A stretch of DNA of 53,752 nt from positions 1 through 53,752 of the forward strand of contig CAJKOW010000007.1 in NCBI GenBank assembly GCA_905201685.1, in the 5' to 3' direction. Made by a program: the position numbers and the translations under genes. The stretch's first letter is position 1. The number at the start of each line of letters is the position of its first letter. Positions 43,607 through 52,018 of the stretch are shown in pieces. The DNA is from an uncultured Bacteroides sp. Lineage in GTDB: Bacteria > Bacteroidota > Bacteroidia > Bacteroidales > Bacteroidaceae. The notes beneath the pieces were generated by a model. That model ran no database searches. It had not been told where the DNA came from and saw only the letters and a list, made by a program, of their open reading frames with translations.

Positions 43607-43646
43607 ATGCCAAAACGGATAAGAGCTTGCTTATCTGTTTTGGCAT
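43607..43646. terminator. bidirectional terminator between convergent genes
   Basis: A 17-bp stem (43607-43623 with 43630-43646, one G-U position) encloses a 6-nt loop. Both strands have A/T-rich tails (AAAAAA before, TATTCTTTTG after). It separates PIN-PhoH from the dihydroorotate-dehydrogenase-like gene. Confidence 0.82.
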
Positions 43647-43680
43647 ATTCTTTTGTCGGCCGGTCAGCCGAAGCTGTTGC

Positions 43681-44658
43681 TTATTCGTGCGAGGAGAAAT
43701 ACTTCAGGAACTGCGTACGTTCGAAGGTGTTTATACCCTTTACGTCGCTTACGTTCAGTTTACCCTTGAATTGGGCTATCTTTTCCATGCCTTTGCTGGT
43801 CATCCATTTCTCAAGGAATCGGGTGTATTCGCCAATGACAGCGGACGACTCTTTGTAGAGGACACTGCAGATTTCCACAGCTGAAGCACCTGCCAATATG
43901 GCTTTTACTACGCCTTCGGCCGAATGGATACCGCCCGAGATGGCGTAATCGATTTTGCTGACGGCGGCCGATGCAATGCCTGTCCACCGGAGCGACTTGG
44001 ACAGATCGGCTTCATTGCTGAATATGCTGCCAGCCGTGTGGGTCATCTTTTCGATGTTGATGTCCGGCTGATAGAAGCGATTGAACAGGACAACGGCTGC
44101 TGCACCGTTGGCATAGAGTTGGTTGATGAGTGCTACGGGGTTGGTCAGATTGTCGCCCAGTTTCATGATGACGGGTATCTTGACCGTATTCTTGATGTGG
44201 CGCAGAATGTCGATGTGGCGTTGCTCGAAGCTGCCATAAGTATATTGTACGTCGGTCTGCAGAGCCAGGATATTGATCTCTATCGCGTCAGCTCCGGCTT
44301 CTTCTATGTTCTTGGCGAAGTCTATCCAACCTGCATCCTGATAGCAGTTGATGCTGGCGATGACGGGTATGTCGCACACTTTCTTGCTTTCGCTGATGAG
44401 GCGCAGATATTCACCCAGCTTGTGCTCACGGATGTAGCCGACCAAGTAGTCGCTGCCTTCGGGATACATATTGGGATCTCCCATCCAGTCGGCTTCCATC
44501 ATAATCTGTTCTTCAAACAGCGATTTCAGCACGATGGCGCCTGCTCCTGCTTCGCAGAGTTTCTGGTTCTTGTCCGCACTGTCTGTCAGGCCGCAGCTGC
44601 TGACGATAATCGGGTTTTTGAGTTTCAACCCTGCAAAAGTTGTTTCTAATGTTGCCAT
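43681..44658 (-). CDS. dihydroorotate dehydrogenase-like flavoprotein
   Basis: 325 residues, an FMN TIM barrel. It begins like PyrD (TTFAGLKLKNPIIVSSCGLTDS) with the lysine in AIVLKSLFEEQ and FMN/phosphate loops (ISGGIHSAEGVVKAILAGASAVEI). The catalytic-base region of true PyrD is changed, and family members are usually annotated only as PyrD-like. The substrate is therefore unknown. It is the last gene of a minus-strand set with YggS and DUF4494. Confidence 0.88.
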   Translation of the reverse strand: MATLETTFAGLKLKNPIIVSSCGLTDSADKNQKLCEAGAGAIVLKSLFEEQIMMEADWMGDPNMYPEGSDYLVGYIREHKLGEYLRLISESKKVCDIPVIASINCYQDAGWIDFAKNIEEAGADAIEINILALQTDVQYTYGSFEQRHIDILRHIKNTVKIPVIMKLGDNLTNPVALINQLYANGAAAVVLFNRFYQPDINIEKMTHTAGSIFSNEADLSKSLRWTGIASAAVSKIDYAISGGIHSAEGVVKAILAGASAVEICSVLYKESSAVIGEYTRFLEKWMTSKGMEKIAQFKGKLNVSDVKGINTFERTQFLKYFSSHE

Positions 44659-44688
44659 GATAGTAAATTTTATAGGTGAAAAATGTTT

Positions 44689-45354
44689 TTAATAGATTCT
44701 TTCTCCGAAAATCTTGCTACCTACGCGCACCATGGTGCTACCGGCTGCAATGGCTTCATGATAGTCGTGCGACATGCCCATGGAAAGTTCCTTAAAGCAG
44801 TCGTTATCAGCAAACCAGATGCTTTTTACTTCCTGGAAGAAGTCGTGCAGCGAGCGAAATTCCTTCCGTATCTGCTCAACGTTGTCAGTGTTCGAAGCCA
44901 TGCCCATCAGTCCGCATATCTGTACGTTTTTCAGTTCGTTCCATTTGCCCGCTCTCAATAAATCCCGGCATTCGTCGAAGCTGAAACCGAATTTGGTCTC
45001 TTCCTGAGCAATATGCAGTTGCAGCAGGCAGCATACGATTCGGTTGACTTTAGCAGCCTGTTTATTGACTTCGGCAAGCAGTTTATAGGAATCAATGCCG
45101 TGTATCAGTGACACGTAGGGTACGATGTATTTCACTTTGTTTGTTTGCAGATGCCCGATGAAGTGCCATTCGATGTCTTTGGGCAGACTTTCATGTTTGG
45201 CATCCATTTCCTGTACCTTGCTTTCGCCGAAGATTCGTTGTCCGGCCCCGTAAGCTTCTTCTATCGCTTCGTTGGGGTGGAATTTGGAAACGGCTACCAG
45301 TCGCACCCCTTCTGGCAATTCGTTCAATACTTTTTTCAGATTTTCTGCAATCAT
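44689..45354 (-). CDS. YggS-family PLP homeostasis protein
   Basis: 221 residues, a single alanine-racemase-like barrel without the second domain. The PLP lysine is in VRLVAVSKFHPNEAIEEAYGAG. GESKVQEM, WHFIGHLQTNKVKYIV and IHGIDSYKL are family hallmarks, and the phosphate site is near LSMGMSHDYHEAIAAGSTMVRVG. Members buffer free PLP and influence amino-acid pools. It has 30 bp to the downstream gene and 39 bp from DUF4494. Confidence 0.94.
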   Translation of the reverse strand: MIAENLKKVLNELPEGVRLVAVSKFHPNEAIEEAYGAGQRIFGESKVQEMDAKHESLPKDIEWHFIGHLQTNKVKYIVPYVSLIHGIDSYKLLAEVNKQAAKVNRIVCCLLQLHIAQEETKFGFSFDECRDLLRAGKWNELKNVQICGLMGMASNTDNVEQIRKEFRSLHDFFQEVKSIWFADNDCFKELSMGMSHDYHEAIAAGSTMVRVGSKIFGERIY

Positions 45355-45393
45355 GGGTGATAATACTTTGATGTTTTCTGTTTATTTAGTTGT

Positions 45394-45858
45394 TTATACT
45401 TCTGGTTTGTCATCCGGTTCGGCACTGTAGGGATAGACATCCATGATGGCTGTTTCGGCTACCGAACCAATCTGATAGTCAGCCATGGTACCCTTCATGC
45501 CTTCGTCGAGTTTCTTGACGGCATCTCTCAGGTCGGCAGCCTGAACCAGTACCTGTGTCGATGATTTCTTTTCGACACCGCTTTTTTCGTCCAGCGTGAT
45601 GAATATCAGTTTGCATTTGAACCAGCGGTCGGCAGCTTCTTCTTCCGAGGGGAAGAGTTCGCTATAGTTGGCCCGTTTGATGTCCGAAACCGTAAATTCT
45701 CCCGTGATGAACGGAGTCATTTCTTCGATGATGCGGGCTTCCGCTTCGGTAAAGCTGAGTGCATCTACCAGATATGGTTCGGTAACTTTTTTATTCATAC
45801 CGTTTTCCATTGTTTTTTCATAGCGGATTTTACACTCAAACCAAGTATGCATTGCCAT
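45394..45858 (-). CDS. DUF4494 protein
   Basis: 154 residues, a small alpha/beta protein. HTWFECKIRYEKTMENG, VDALSFTEAEARIIEEM and WFKCKLIFITLDEKSGVEKK match the Bacteroidales DUF4494 family, whose function is unknown. It has no signal peptide. Constant pairing with a YggS gene would suggest a link to PLP or amino-acid metabolism. A -7 box (TAGCTTTG on the minus strand, 45920-45927) lies 62 bp upstream. Confidence 0.85.
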   Translation of the reverse strand: MAMHTWFECKIRYEKTMENGMNKKVTEPYLVDALSFTEAEARIIEEMTPFITGEFTVSDIKRANYSELFPSEEEAADRWFKCKLIFITLDEKSGVEKKSSTQVLVQAADLRDAVKKLDEGMKGTMADYQIGSVAETAIMDVYPYSAEPDDKPEV

Positions 45859-45919
45859 AATTTTCTGATTTTTAGTTTTTAATGATTCAATAATTCTTTT
45901 GTTACTGTTAAATAGCTTA

Positions 45920-45927
45920 CAAAGCTA
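45920..45927 (-). promoter_or_regulatory. -7 element of the DUF4494/YggS operon
   Basis: The minus strand reads TAGCTTTG, fitting TAnnTTTG. No TTTG is present 19-21 bp upstream. Confidence 0.55.
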
Positions 45928-46048
45928 CACAAAAATCCGTGATTATGGTGTGACGGTGTAATAAAAAAGATAAAGCATTCGGGGAAATGTTGTCTTGGAA
46001 GGCGGGATGGAGTGACGTTTTCGGTAAGCATTACTCAGGAAAAAGCCA

Positions 46049-46078
46049 TTTGTCTGAACCATTCAGCCGATATGTTTG
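46049..46078 (+). promoter_or_regulatory. promoter of tpx with long leader
   Basis: TTTG (46049-46052), an 18-bp spacer and TATGTTTG (46071-46078) fit the consensus apart from a slightly short spacer. The start codon is 168 bp further, giving a leader of about 160 nt. No known riboswitch was recognised in it. Outside these promoters, 45859-46245 holds no convincing gene. Confidence 0.55.
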
Positions 46079-46245
46079 TTTAGAAGACAAGAATTCGCCT
46101 TTTTCCCGTGCAGGCATACCAGGCAACAATGGATGTGATCGAAGGAAGTTGATAGTGCTGGCAGGTATGCGGTCGGAGGTAGCCGTCATCATGACAGGAG
46201 TGCGTAAGGCGAAGCAATGTATAATGTATAAAAACAGATTGAATT

Positions 46246-46746
46246 ATGGCAATAACAAGTTTTAAGGGACAACCGGTCAAGCTGATCGGTGAGTTTGTAA
46301 AAGTGGGTGCAGTAGCTCCCGATTTTGAGTTGGTAAAGACAGACCTGTCTTCGTTTTCGTTAAGCGAGTTGGCAGGGAAGCGTGTGATATTGAATATTTT
46401 CCCCAGTCTTGATACGGCTGTATGCGCCACTTCCGTACGCAAGTTCAACGAGCTGGCAGCAAGTTTGCCCGATACGGTTGTGTTGGCTATTTCCAAGGAT
46501 TTGCCTTTTGCGCATGCACGTTTCTGCACGACCGAAGGTATCAAGAACGTTATCCCCCTGTCCGATTTCCGGCTTTCCGAATTCGACGAAGAATATGGTG
46601 TACGTATGGCCGACGGACCGTTGAAGGGATTGCTGGCACGTGCAGTAGTTGTCATCGGTAAGGATGGGCGAGTAGCTTACACCGAGTTGGTTCCGGAGAT
46701 TACGCAGGAGCCCGACTATGCGAAAGCCATCGAGGCATTGGGCTGA
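46246..46746 (+). CDS. tpx: thiol peroxidase
   Basis: 166 residues, an atypical 2-Cys peroxiredoxin. The peroxidatic cysteine is C60 in PSLDTAVCATSVRKF and the resolving cysteine is C94 in ARFCTTEG. Position and spacing match E. coli Tpx. It reduces lipid and other hydroperoxides using thioredoxin. It is a monocistronic gene ended by a very strong terminator. Confidence 0.96.
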   Translation: MAITSFKGQPVKLIGEFVKVGAVAPDFELVKTDLSSFSLSELAGKRVILNIFPSLDTAVCATSVRKFNELAASLPDTVVLAISKDLPFAHARFCTTEGIKNVIPLSDFRLSEFDEEYGVRMADGPLKGLLARAVVVIGKDGRVAYTELVPEITQEPDYAKAIEALG

Positions 46747-46769
46747 ATCCCGGCTGATGGATGAACACA

Positions 46770-46844
46770 GGAGGCTGTCACAAAACAAGGAATGTATTGA
46801 ATGACACATATATCATTGCCACTCCTTGTTTTGTGACAGCCTCC
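46770..46844. terminator. very long bidirectional terminator, tpx/dedA
   Basis: A perfect 22-bp inverted repeat (46770-46791 and 46823-46844) with a 31-nt loop is followed by AGTTTTTTATT. The arm contains GGAGGCTGTCACAAAACA. The length is unusual for a terminator, and the arm could be a repeated element. It separates tpx from the convergent DedA gene. Confidence 0.85.
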
Positions 46845-46871
46845 AGTTTTTTATTGTAGCTCTTCTTCTTT

Positions 46872-47528
46872 CTATTGCTTCTTCTCGGACTTTTTCTTCA
46901 GCCCTTTGTAGATGATGAAAGCTACCACAAATACGGCAAGAGCCAGAATGATGTATCCTATTTCGTGGCTGTATTTGGTAGCCATAACATAGACGTCGTT
47001 TGTTGTCTTCAGATCCGTGAAGCGATAGATCATGTATCCCAGCACAGCCAGTACCGTGTTCCAGATTCCTGCTCCCAATGTGGTGTAGAGCAGGAAAGGA
47101 CCCATCTTCATGCCTGCCAGTCCGGCCGGAATGCTGATAAGCTGACGTACAGCCGGTATCAGGCGGCCGAAGAACGTAGAAGCCGCACCGTGTTTCCGGA
47201 AGTATTCTTCGGCATGGCGCACTTTTTCTTCGTCGATCAGGCACATGTGCCCGAAACGGCTGTTGGCAAATTTATAGACGATAGGGCGTCCCAGCCAGCG
47301 TGCCAGATAGTAATTGACCAAAGCTCCGAGGTCGGCTCCTATCGTTGCAAATACCACTACGAGCACGATGTTCATGCTGTCGTCTGCCATGGCTTTCCAA
47401 GCGGCTGGTGGCACTACTGCTTCCGATGGGAATGGTATAAACGAGCTTTCGATGGCCATAAAGACAGTGACTACCCAGTAATTCAGGTTTTCTAATACCC
47501 ATTTAAGAAGTTCTGCGACTGATTCCAT
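46872..47528 (-). CDS. DedA-family membrane protein
   Basis: 218 residues with re-entrant and transmembrane helices. Family motifs are ESSFIPFPSEAVVPPAA (conserved acidic and Pro residues), FGRLIPAVRQLISIPAGLAGM (conserved Arg) and GAGIWNTVLAVLGYMIYR. DedA proteins move polyprenyl-phosphate or phospholipid across the inner membrane. It ends a glnS-TPR-dedA operon, 22 bp after the TPR gene. Confidence 0.93.
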   Translation of the reverse strand: MESVAELLKWVLENLNYWVVTVFMAIESSFIPFPSEAVVPPAAWKAMADDSMNIVLVVVFATIGADLGALVNYYLARWLGRPIVYKFANSRFGHMCLIDEEKVRHAEEYFRKHGAASTFFGRLIPAVRQLISIPAGLAGMKMGPFLLYTTLGAGIWNTVLAVLGYMIYRFTDLKTTNDVYVMATKYSHEIGYIILALAVFVVAFIIYKGLKKKSEKKQ

Positions 47529-47550
47529 TTTTATTTTGGTTGATTACGGT

Positions 47551-48966
47551 TTATTTCAGTGAATCGAAAATTTCTTTCATTATTTTGGCCATTTCTTCCC
47601 GTTCTTCCTTGTTCATCATCTGTTGCAATTCTTTCAGTTCGTCCTGACTGATCGGCTTTTTGCAGAGTTTGTTATACTTCATGAAGTTTTCTTTGTCGTG
47701 CAACAGCAGATAGATGGAAGTCAGCCTTTCGTTGATACCCTCAAAGTCCGGCGCTTCCCTCTTGACGTGTTCGAAGGCCACTTGTGCATATTCAATCTGA
47801 TTGATTTCCATGCAGATCAGTCCTATCTCATTCCATGTTTCCGGATAAGGAGACATGTTCAGTGCTTTGGCCCATTCTCTTACAGCTTCCTGTGGCTTTT
47901 GATCTTCCATGTAGATTCGTCCCGACATCAGGTAGTTTTCCACATCATTCGGATCGGCGTTGATGGCTTTCCGGCAATATTGATATGCTTTCTTTTTCTC
48001 TCCCATTTTCAGTAGGCACAGTGCGGCGTTCGAATATAGCATGGACAGTGGAATAGTCTTTTCCTGGTAGTTGTCTATGGCCGCTTCAAGATAATCATAA
48101 GCCTTGTCCCATTCGTTCTGGCTGATGTGTCCCATGGCAATGAAAGTATAGATGAAGTCATGGGTCAACACTTGCATCTTTTCAGCTTTCCGATAATTTT
48201 CCAGTGCTTTCTTGTCGTTCCCAAGCTGGTAGAAGGCATGTCCTTTGACGACGTAGGCTTCGGCAAATTCTTCATCCGAGATGATGGCGTAGTCGCAAGC
48301 GTCAATTGCTTTGTCGTATTGTTGCAGTTCGAAATAGCAACGTGCCAGCCCAAACCAATAAGGAGCAGAGTAGGGATCCTTGTCGATCAGTCTGTTGTAA
48401 TAGACGGATGCTTCTTCAAATTTTCTGTTGGCATACAGGCAGTCGGCAATAACGGCCAAGTATGCTTCGTCTTCATCATATAGGCCTTCCCCTTTTTTCA
48501 GCCATTGCGATGCCTTCTGCGGATAGCCCATATCATTGTACAAGTATGCCACTTCCACAATGTTGGCCAGTTCATGTTTGTCCTTTATTTTGTCCAGTAG
48601 TTCTTCTGCTTCGTTCAGCTTGCCTTCGCCCATCAGGATGTTTGCTTTCAGCACTTTCACCTCATCGCTGGTGTCGTCTGGGATGCTGTCTGCTATAACT
48701 TTGGCTTTACTTCGGCGTTGTGTATCCATGAACAGGTAAGCCCGCTCCACCAGCAATGCCGTGTTGTTGGGGTGCAGGCTCAGACCATATTCGGTGACTT
48801 CGAGGGCTGTCTGGAATTTATTACGCATGGCATACCAATCGGCCAGGTCCGCCAGGTCTTCGGCGTCCATATAGATGGGCGTCTTTTCCCTTTGGGCTTT
48901 TTCGTATTGTTCTGCCAGTTCGTACAGTTCCTTATCTCTTCCAGACAGCAGGTTTTTTCTATTCAT
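47551..48966 (-). CDS. cytoplasmic TPR-repeat protein
   Basis: 471 residues without a signal peptide, made up of about a dozen TPR repeats (for example FGLARCYFELQQYDKAIDACDYAII and NAALCLLKMGEKKKAYQYCRKAINADPND). The C-terminus is charged and helical. It probably scaffolds protein contacts; the partner is unknown. It lies between glnS (26 bp) and dedA (22 bp) on the minus strand. Confidence 0.9.
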   Translation of the reverse strand: MNRKNLLSGRDKELYELAEQYEKAQREKTPIYMDAEDLADLADWYAMRNKFQTALEVTEYGLSLHPNNTALLVERAYLFMDTQRRSKAKVIADSIPDDTSDEVKVLKANILMGEGKLNEAEELLDKIKDKHELANIVEVAYLYNDMGYPQKASQWLKKGEGLYDEDEAYLAVIADCLYANRKFEEASVYYNRLIDKDPYSAPYWFGLARCYFELQQYDKAIDACDYAIISDEEFAEAYVVKGHAFYQLGNDKKALENYRKAEKMQVLTHDFIYTFIAMGHISQNEWDKAYDYLEAAIDNYQEKTIPLSMLYSNAALCLLKMGEKKKAYQYCRKAINADPNDVENYLMSGRIYMEDQKPQEAVREWAKALNMSPYPETWNEIGLICMEINQIEYAQVAFEHVKREAPDFEGINERLTSIYLLLHDKENFMKYNKLCKKPISQDELKELQQMMNKEEREEMAKIMKEIFDSLK

Positions 48967-48992
48967 TTAATCTTATTGGATCCTTTTTGGTT

Positions 48993-50732
48993 TCATTTGT
49001 TGATTTTTCCCCATGTATCTTTCAGTCCGACGGTACGGTTGAAGACCATCTTGTCGGGAGTAGAGTCTTTATCTACGTTGAAGTAGCCGATGCGTTGGAA
49101 CTGTAGATAAGTGAGCGGCTTCATACCGGCTGCAAATTTTTCGATGTAGCAGCAGGGCAGCACGTGCAGCGAGTCGGGATTGATGATTTCCTTCATGGCA
49201 GTCAGTGCGTCGCAGTTCTTGGCTTCACGGATGGCGGCCAGTTCGTCACGCGGATTTTCCACTTTCCACAAGCGGTCGTACAAGCGTACTTCGGCTTCGA
49301 TGCAGTGTGCGCAGCTCACCCAGTGCAGCGTACCTTTTACCTTGCGGTTGGCGCCCGGCATACCGCTTTTCGATTCGGGGTCATATTCGCAATATACTTC
49401 TACTACCTCGCCTGCATCGTTTTTCTTACATCCGGTACATCTTACAATATAGGCATTTTTCAGGCGTACCTCCTGTCCGGGTGTCATACGGAAATATTTC
49501 TTGGGGGCATCTTCCATAAAGTCCTCGCGTTCCATCCACAGTTCGCGGCTGAATTCAATCAGGTGGCTTCCCTCTTCCGGATGTTCCGGGTTATTGATGG
49601 CTTCCAGTTCTTCTACCTGTCCTTCCGGATAATTGGTGATAATCAGTTTCACCGGATTCAGCACAGCCGATATGCGGGTAGCCCGATCGTTAAGGTCTTC
49701 GCGTACGGCGCTTTCCAGCAAAGCAAACTCGTTGAGGGCGTCGTAAGTAGTGTAGCCTATCTTGTCGATAAATTTATGGATAGACTCCGGCGAGTATCCG
49801 CGACGGCGGAATCCGCAGATGGTCGGCATACGCGGGTCGTCCCATCCGTTGACAAGTCCTTCTTTGACCAACGTCAGCAGGTTTCGTTTGCTCATGAGGG
49901 TGTAGCTCAGGTTCAGCTTGTTGAACTCGTACTGGCGCGGACGGTTGTCATCCAGGTCTTTTCCTTCTTTCAGCCAGTCAACGAACAGGTCGTACAGCGG
50001 GCGGTGTACCACAAACTCCAGCGTACAGAGCGAGTGCGTTACGCCTTCGAAGAAATCGCTTTGTCCGTGGGCAAAGTCGTACATCGGATAGGCTTTCCAT
50101 TTCGTACCCGTGCGGTGGTGCGGATGCTTCACTACGCGGTAGATAATCGGGTCGCGGAAGTGCATGTTGGGGTTGGCCATGTCTATTTTGGCACGCAGCA
50201 CCATGGCTCCTTCCTCTATCTCGCCACTGTTCATTTTCTGAAACAGCTCCAGGTTCTCTTCGATGGGGCGGTTGCGGTAGGGACTTTCTGTTCCGGGCTG
50301 GGTAGGCGTTCCCTTCTGGGCAGCTATTTCTTCGCTGGTCTGTTCGTCAATGTAGGCTTTCCCTTCCTTGATGAGGCGGATGGCGAAGTCCCACAGTTGC
50401 TGGAAGTAGTCCGAAGCATAGTATTCGTGTCCCCACTGATAACCTAACCATTTGATGTCTTCTTTAATGGCTTCTACATATTCTACGTCTTCTTTGGTCG
50501 GATTGGTATCGTCGAATCGCAGGTTGCACACACCACCGTGAGCGGCTGCAATGCCGAAATCCAGGCAAATGGCTTTTGCGTGTCCGATGTGCAGGTATCC
50601 GTTGGGCTCCGGCGGGAAGCGGGTTTGTACTCTTCCGCCGTTTTTACCTTCTTTCAAGTCTTTCTCCACTATCTGTTCAATGAAGTTCAAGCTTTTCTTC
50701 TCGCTTGTTTCTTCGCATTTCATTTCTGCCAT
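48993..50732 (-). CDS. glnS: glutaminyl-tRNA synthetase
   Basis: 579 residues (E. coli 554), class Ib synthetase. The HIGH motif is at 48-51 (PEPNGYLHIGHAKAI) and the KMSKS equivalent is LMSKRNL. The GlnRS pattern RFDDTNPTKEDVEYVEAI and the C-terminal anticodon-binding barrels (GTLHWVSCAHCIEAEVRLYDRLW) are present. It charges tRNA-Gln directly, so this lineage does not depend on the GatCAB route for glutamine. It is first in its operon. Confidence 0.97.
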   Translation of the reverse strand: MAEMKCEETSEKKSLNFIEQIVEKDLKEGKNGGRVQTRFPPEPNGYLHIGHAKAICLDFGIAAAHGGVCNLRFDDTNPTKEDVEYVEAIKEDIKWLGYQWGHEYYASDYFQQLWDFAIRLIKEGKAYIDEQTSEEIAAQKGTPTQPGTESPYRNRPIEENLELFQKMNSGEIEEGAMVLRAKIDMANPNMHFRDPIIYRVVKHPHHRTGTKWKAYPMYDFAHGQSDFFEGVTHSLCTLEFVVHRPLYDLFVDWLKEGKDLDDNRPRQYEFNKLNLSYTLMSKRNLLTLVKEGLVNGWDDPRMPTICGFRRRGYSPESIHKFIDKIGYTTYDALNEFALLESAVREDLNDRATRISAVLNPVKLIITNYPEGQVEELEAINNPEHPEEGSHLIEFSRELWMEREDFMEDAPKKYFRMTPGQEVRLKNAYIVRCTGCKKNDAGEVVEVYCEYDPESKSGMPGANRKVKGTLHWVSCAHCIEAEVRLYDRLWKVENPRDELAAIREAKNCDALTAMKEIINPDSLHVLPCCYIEKFAAGMKPLTYLQFQRIGYFNVDKDSTPDKMVFNRTVGLKDTWGKINK

Positions 50733-50770
50733 AATTCTATCTTTTCGTAGTTTCCACTATTTCCTGGATG

Positions 50771-50778
50771 CAAAAATA
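50771..50778 (-). promoter_or_regulatory. -7 element of glnS
   Basis: The minus strand reads TATTTTTG, fitting TAnnTTTG, 38 bp before the glnS start. The -33 position is not a good match. Confidence 0.5.
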
Positions 50779-50948
50779 CGATTAATTTTTTTGTATGCTG
50801 CTATTTTGTCGGATTAATATACGTTCTTTTAGTGATTTCTTGATTGCTGTCTGTCGGCCGATGACAGCCGACACGTGTGCCGGGTCATTCGCTTATCCAC
50901 TCTGTTCAGATCGACCGTAGCGCCTGCTGGTACCATTTCCTGCGGGTT

Positions 50949-50976
50949 TGTAACACGAATGTAATACTTTTGTAAC
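50949..50976 (+). promoter_or_regulatory. candidate Pho box upstream of phoU
   Basis: TGTAAC (50949), TGTAAT (50960) and TGTAAC (50971) recur at exactly 11-bp intervals. Pho boxes in other bacteria are tandem hexamers on an 11-bp period, read by PhoB/PhoP. Weaker copies continue the phase at 50993 (AGTCAC) and 51004 (CTTAAC), bringing the array within 15 bp of the phoU promoter. Confidence 0.6.
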
Positions 50977-51023
50977 AGATCTTTCAAAGTGCAGTCACAT
51001 TCTCTTAACATTCCGGCCGTTTC

Positions 51024-51055
51024 TTTGCATATCCAATGTAATAGGCTTAACTTTC
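51024..51055 (+). promoter_or_regulatory. promoter of phoU
   Basis: TTTG (51024-51027), a 20-bp spacer and TAACTTTC (51048-51055) match the consensus with one change in the -7 box. The leader would be about 50 nt. Apart from this, the Pho box and the glnS -7 box, 50733-51110 contains nothing I can name. Confidence 0.65.
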
Positions 51056-51110
51056 GCAAGTTCAAGTTGTTGCTAATGTATCAATCATCAATTATAAAAA
51101 CAAAAAAGTT

Positions 51111-51797
51111 ATGGTAAAATTTATCGAATCGGAACTCGTCTTGCTGAAAAAGGAGATTGAGGAGATGTGGAATCTGGTGTACAACCAGCTTGACAGGGCA
51201 GGGGAGGCCGTGCTTACCCTCGACCGCGAACTGGCTCAGCAAGTATTGGTTCGTGAGCGCCGTGTCAATGCCTTGGAGTTGAAAATCGATAGTGATGTAG
51301 AAGACATCATTGCTTTGTACAATCCGGTGGCCATCGATTTGCGTTTTGTTCTCGCCATGCTCAAGATCAATACCAATCTGGAACGGTTGGGCGACTTTGC
51401 CGAAGGCATTGCCCGTTTTGCCATTCATTGTCAGGAGCCGGCGTTGGATGCCGAACTCATAAAGAAGTTGCGTCTGGATGAGATGATCAGACAAGTCCTC
51501 TCCATGCTCGAATTGGCCAAGAAGGCTCTTCACGAAGAAAGTCTGGATCTGGCTACGTCTGTTTTTGCCAAAGACAATCTGCTGGATGAAATCAATGCGG
51601 AAGTCACAGAGGTGTTGGCCGGATATATCGTCGAGCATCCCGACAGTGCCCTGACTTGTCTGAACCTGATTAGTGTGTTCCGTAAGCTCGAACGTTCGGG
51701 CGATCACATCACGAACATTGCCGAAGAAATTGTCTTCTTCATCGATGCCAAGGTTCTGAAGCATAGCGGTCGCACGGACGAGCATTACCCTCAATGA
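51111..51797 (+). CDS. phoU: phosphate-signalling protein PhoU
   Basis: 228 residues, two PhoU three-helix repeats. Each repeat has its metal-binding motif (INTNLERLGDFAEGIARFA and FRKLERSGDHITNIAEEIVFF). PhoU links the Pst phosphate transporter to the PhoR kinase and represses the Pho response when phosphate is plentiful. It is usually the last gene of a pst operon, but here no pstSCAB genes adjoin it and it has its own promoter. Confidence 0.95.
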   Translation: MVKFIESELVLLKKEIEEMWNLVYNQLDRAGEAVLTLDRELAQQVLVRERRVNALELKIDSDVEDIIALYNPVAIDLRFVLAMLKINTNLERLGDFAEGIARFAIHCQEPALDAELIKKLRLDEMIRQVLSMLELAKKALHEESLDLATSVFAKDNLLDEINAEVTEVLAGYIVEHPDSALTCLNLISVFRKLERSGDHITNIAEEIVFFIDAKVLKHSGRTDEHYPQ

Positions 51798-51819
51798 CCG
51801 ACTTGAGTCAGTACGAATG

Positions 51820-51845
51820 AACATCAAGGGAAGAAGATGTTTTTT
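51820..51845 (+). terminator. weak terminator of phoU
   Basis: AACATC (51820-51825) pairs with GATGTT (51836-51841) over a 10-nt loop and is followed by TTTT. The stem is only 6 bp, so readthrough is possible. Confidence 0.45.
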
Positions 51846-51853
51846 AGGATAAA

Positions 51854-51896
51854 TTTAGTGTTTCAAGAAAAAAAATCTTATATTTGTTTCTTGAAA
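51854..51896 (+). promoter_or_regulatory. possible promoter with embedded palindromic operator
   Basis: TATATTTG (51879-51886) has TTTA 21 bp upstream (51854-51857). The -7 box is bracketed by TTTCAAGAAA (51861-51870) and TTTCTTGAAA (51887-51896), a perfect 10-bp inverted repeat; each arm is itself nearly palindromic. This is the geometry of a repressor site across a promoter. Confidence 0.45.
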
Positions 51897-51980
51897 AGGA
51901 TGCAGATGTGGAAAATTGCTTTCAAATGATAACAAATCCAAAAGAAAATTCAAAAAGATGTTATAAGACATGTTTTTTAA

Positions 51981-52013
51981 TTTGGTTGGTATCCAGAAAA
52001 GCCGCTATATTTG
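51981..52013 (+). promoter_or_regulatory. promoter of an orphan short transcript
   Basis: TTTG (51981-51984), a 21-bp spacer and TATATTTG (52006-52013) match the consensus fully. No gene starts within 220 bp downstream, but a strong terminator lies about 60 bp beyond. Confidence 0.75.
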
Positions 52014-52018
52014 CATCG

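Noticed and set aside
43681..44658. True dihydroorotate dehydrogenase (pyrD)
   Set aside because: The barrel and FMN loops fit, but the catalytic-base region differs and no pyrimidine genes adjoin; called PyrD-like.
45987..46265. Small plus-strand open frame ahead of tpx
   Set aside because: It overlaps the tpx start, has unlikely composition and lies in the leader of a better-supported gene.
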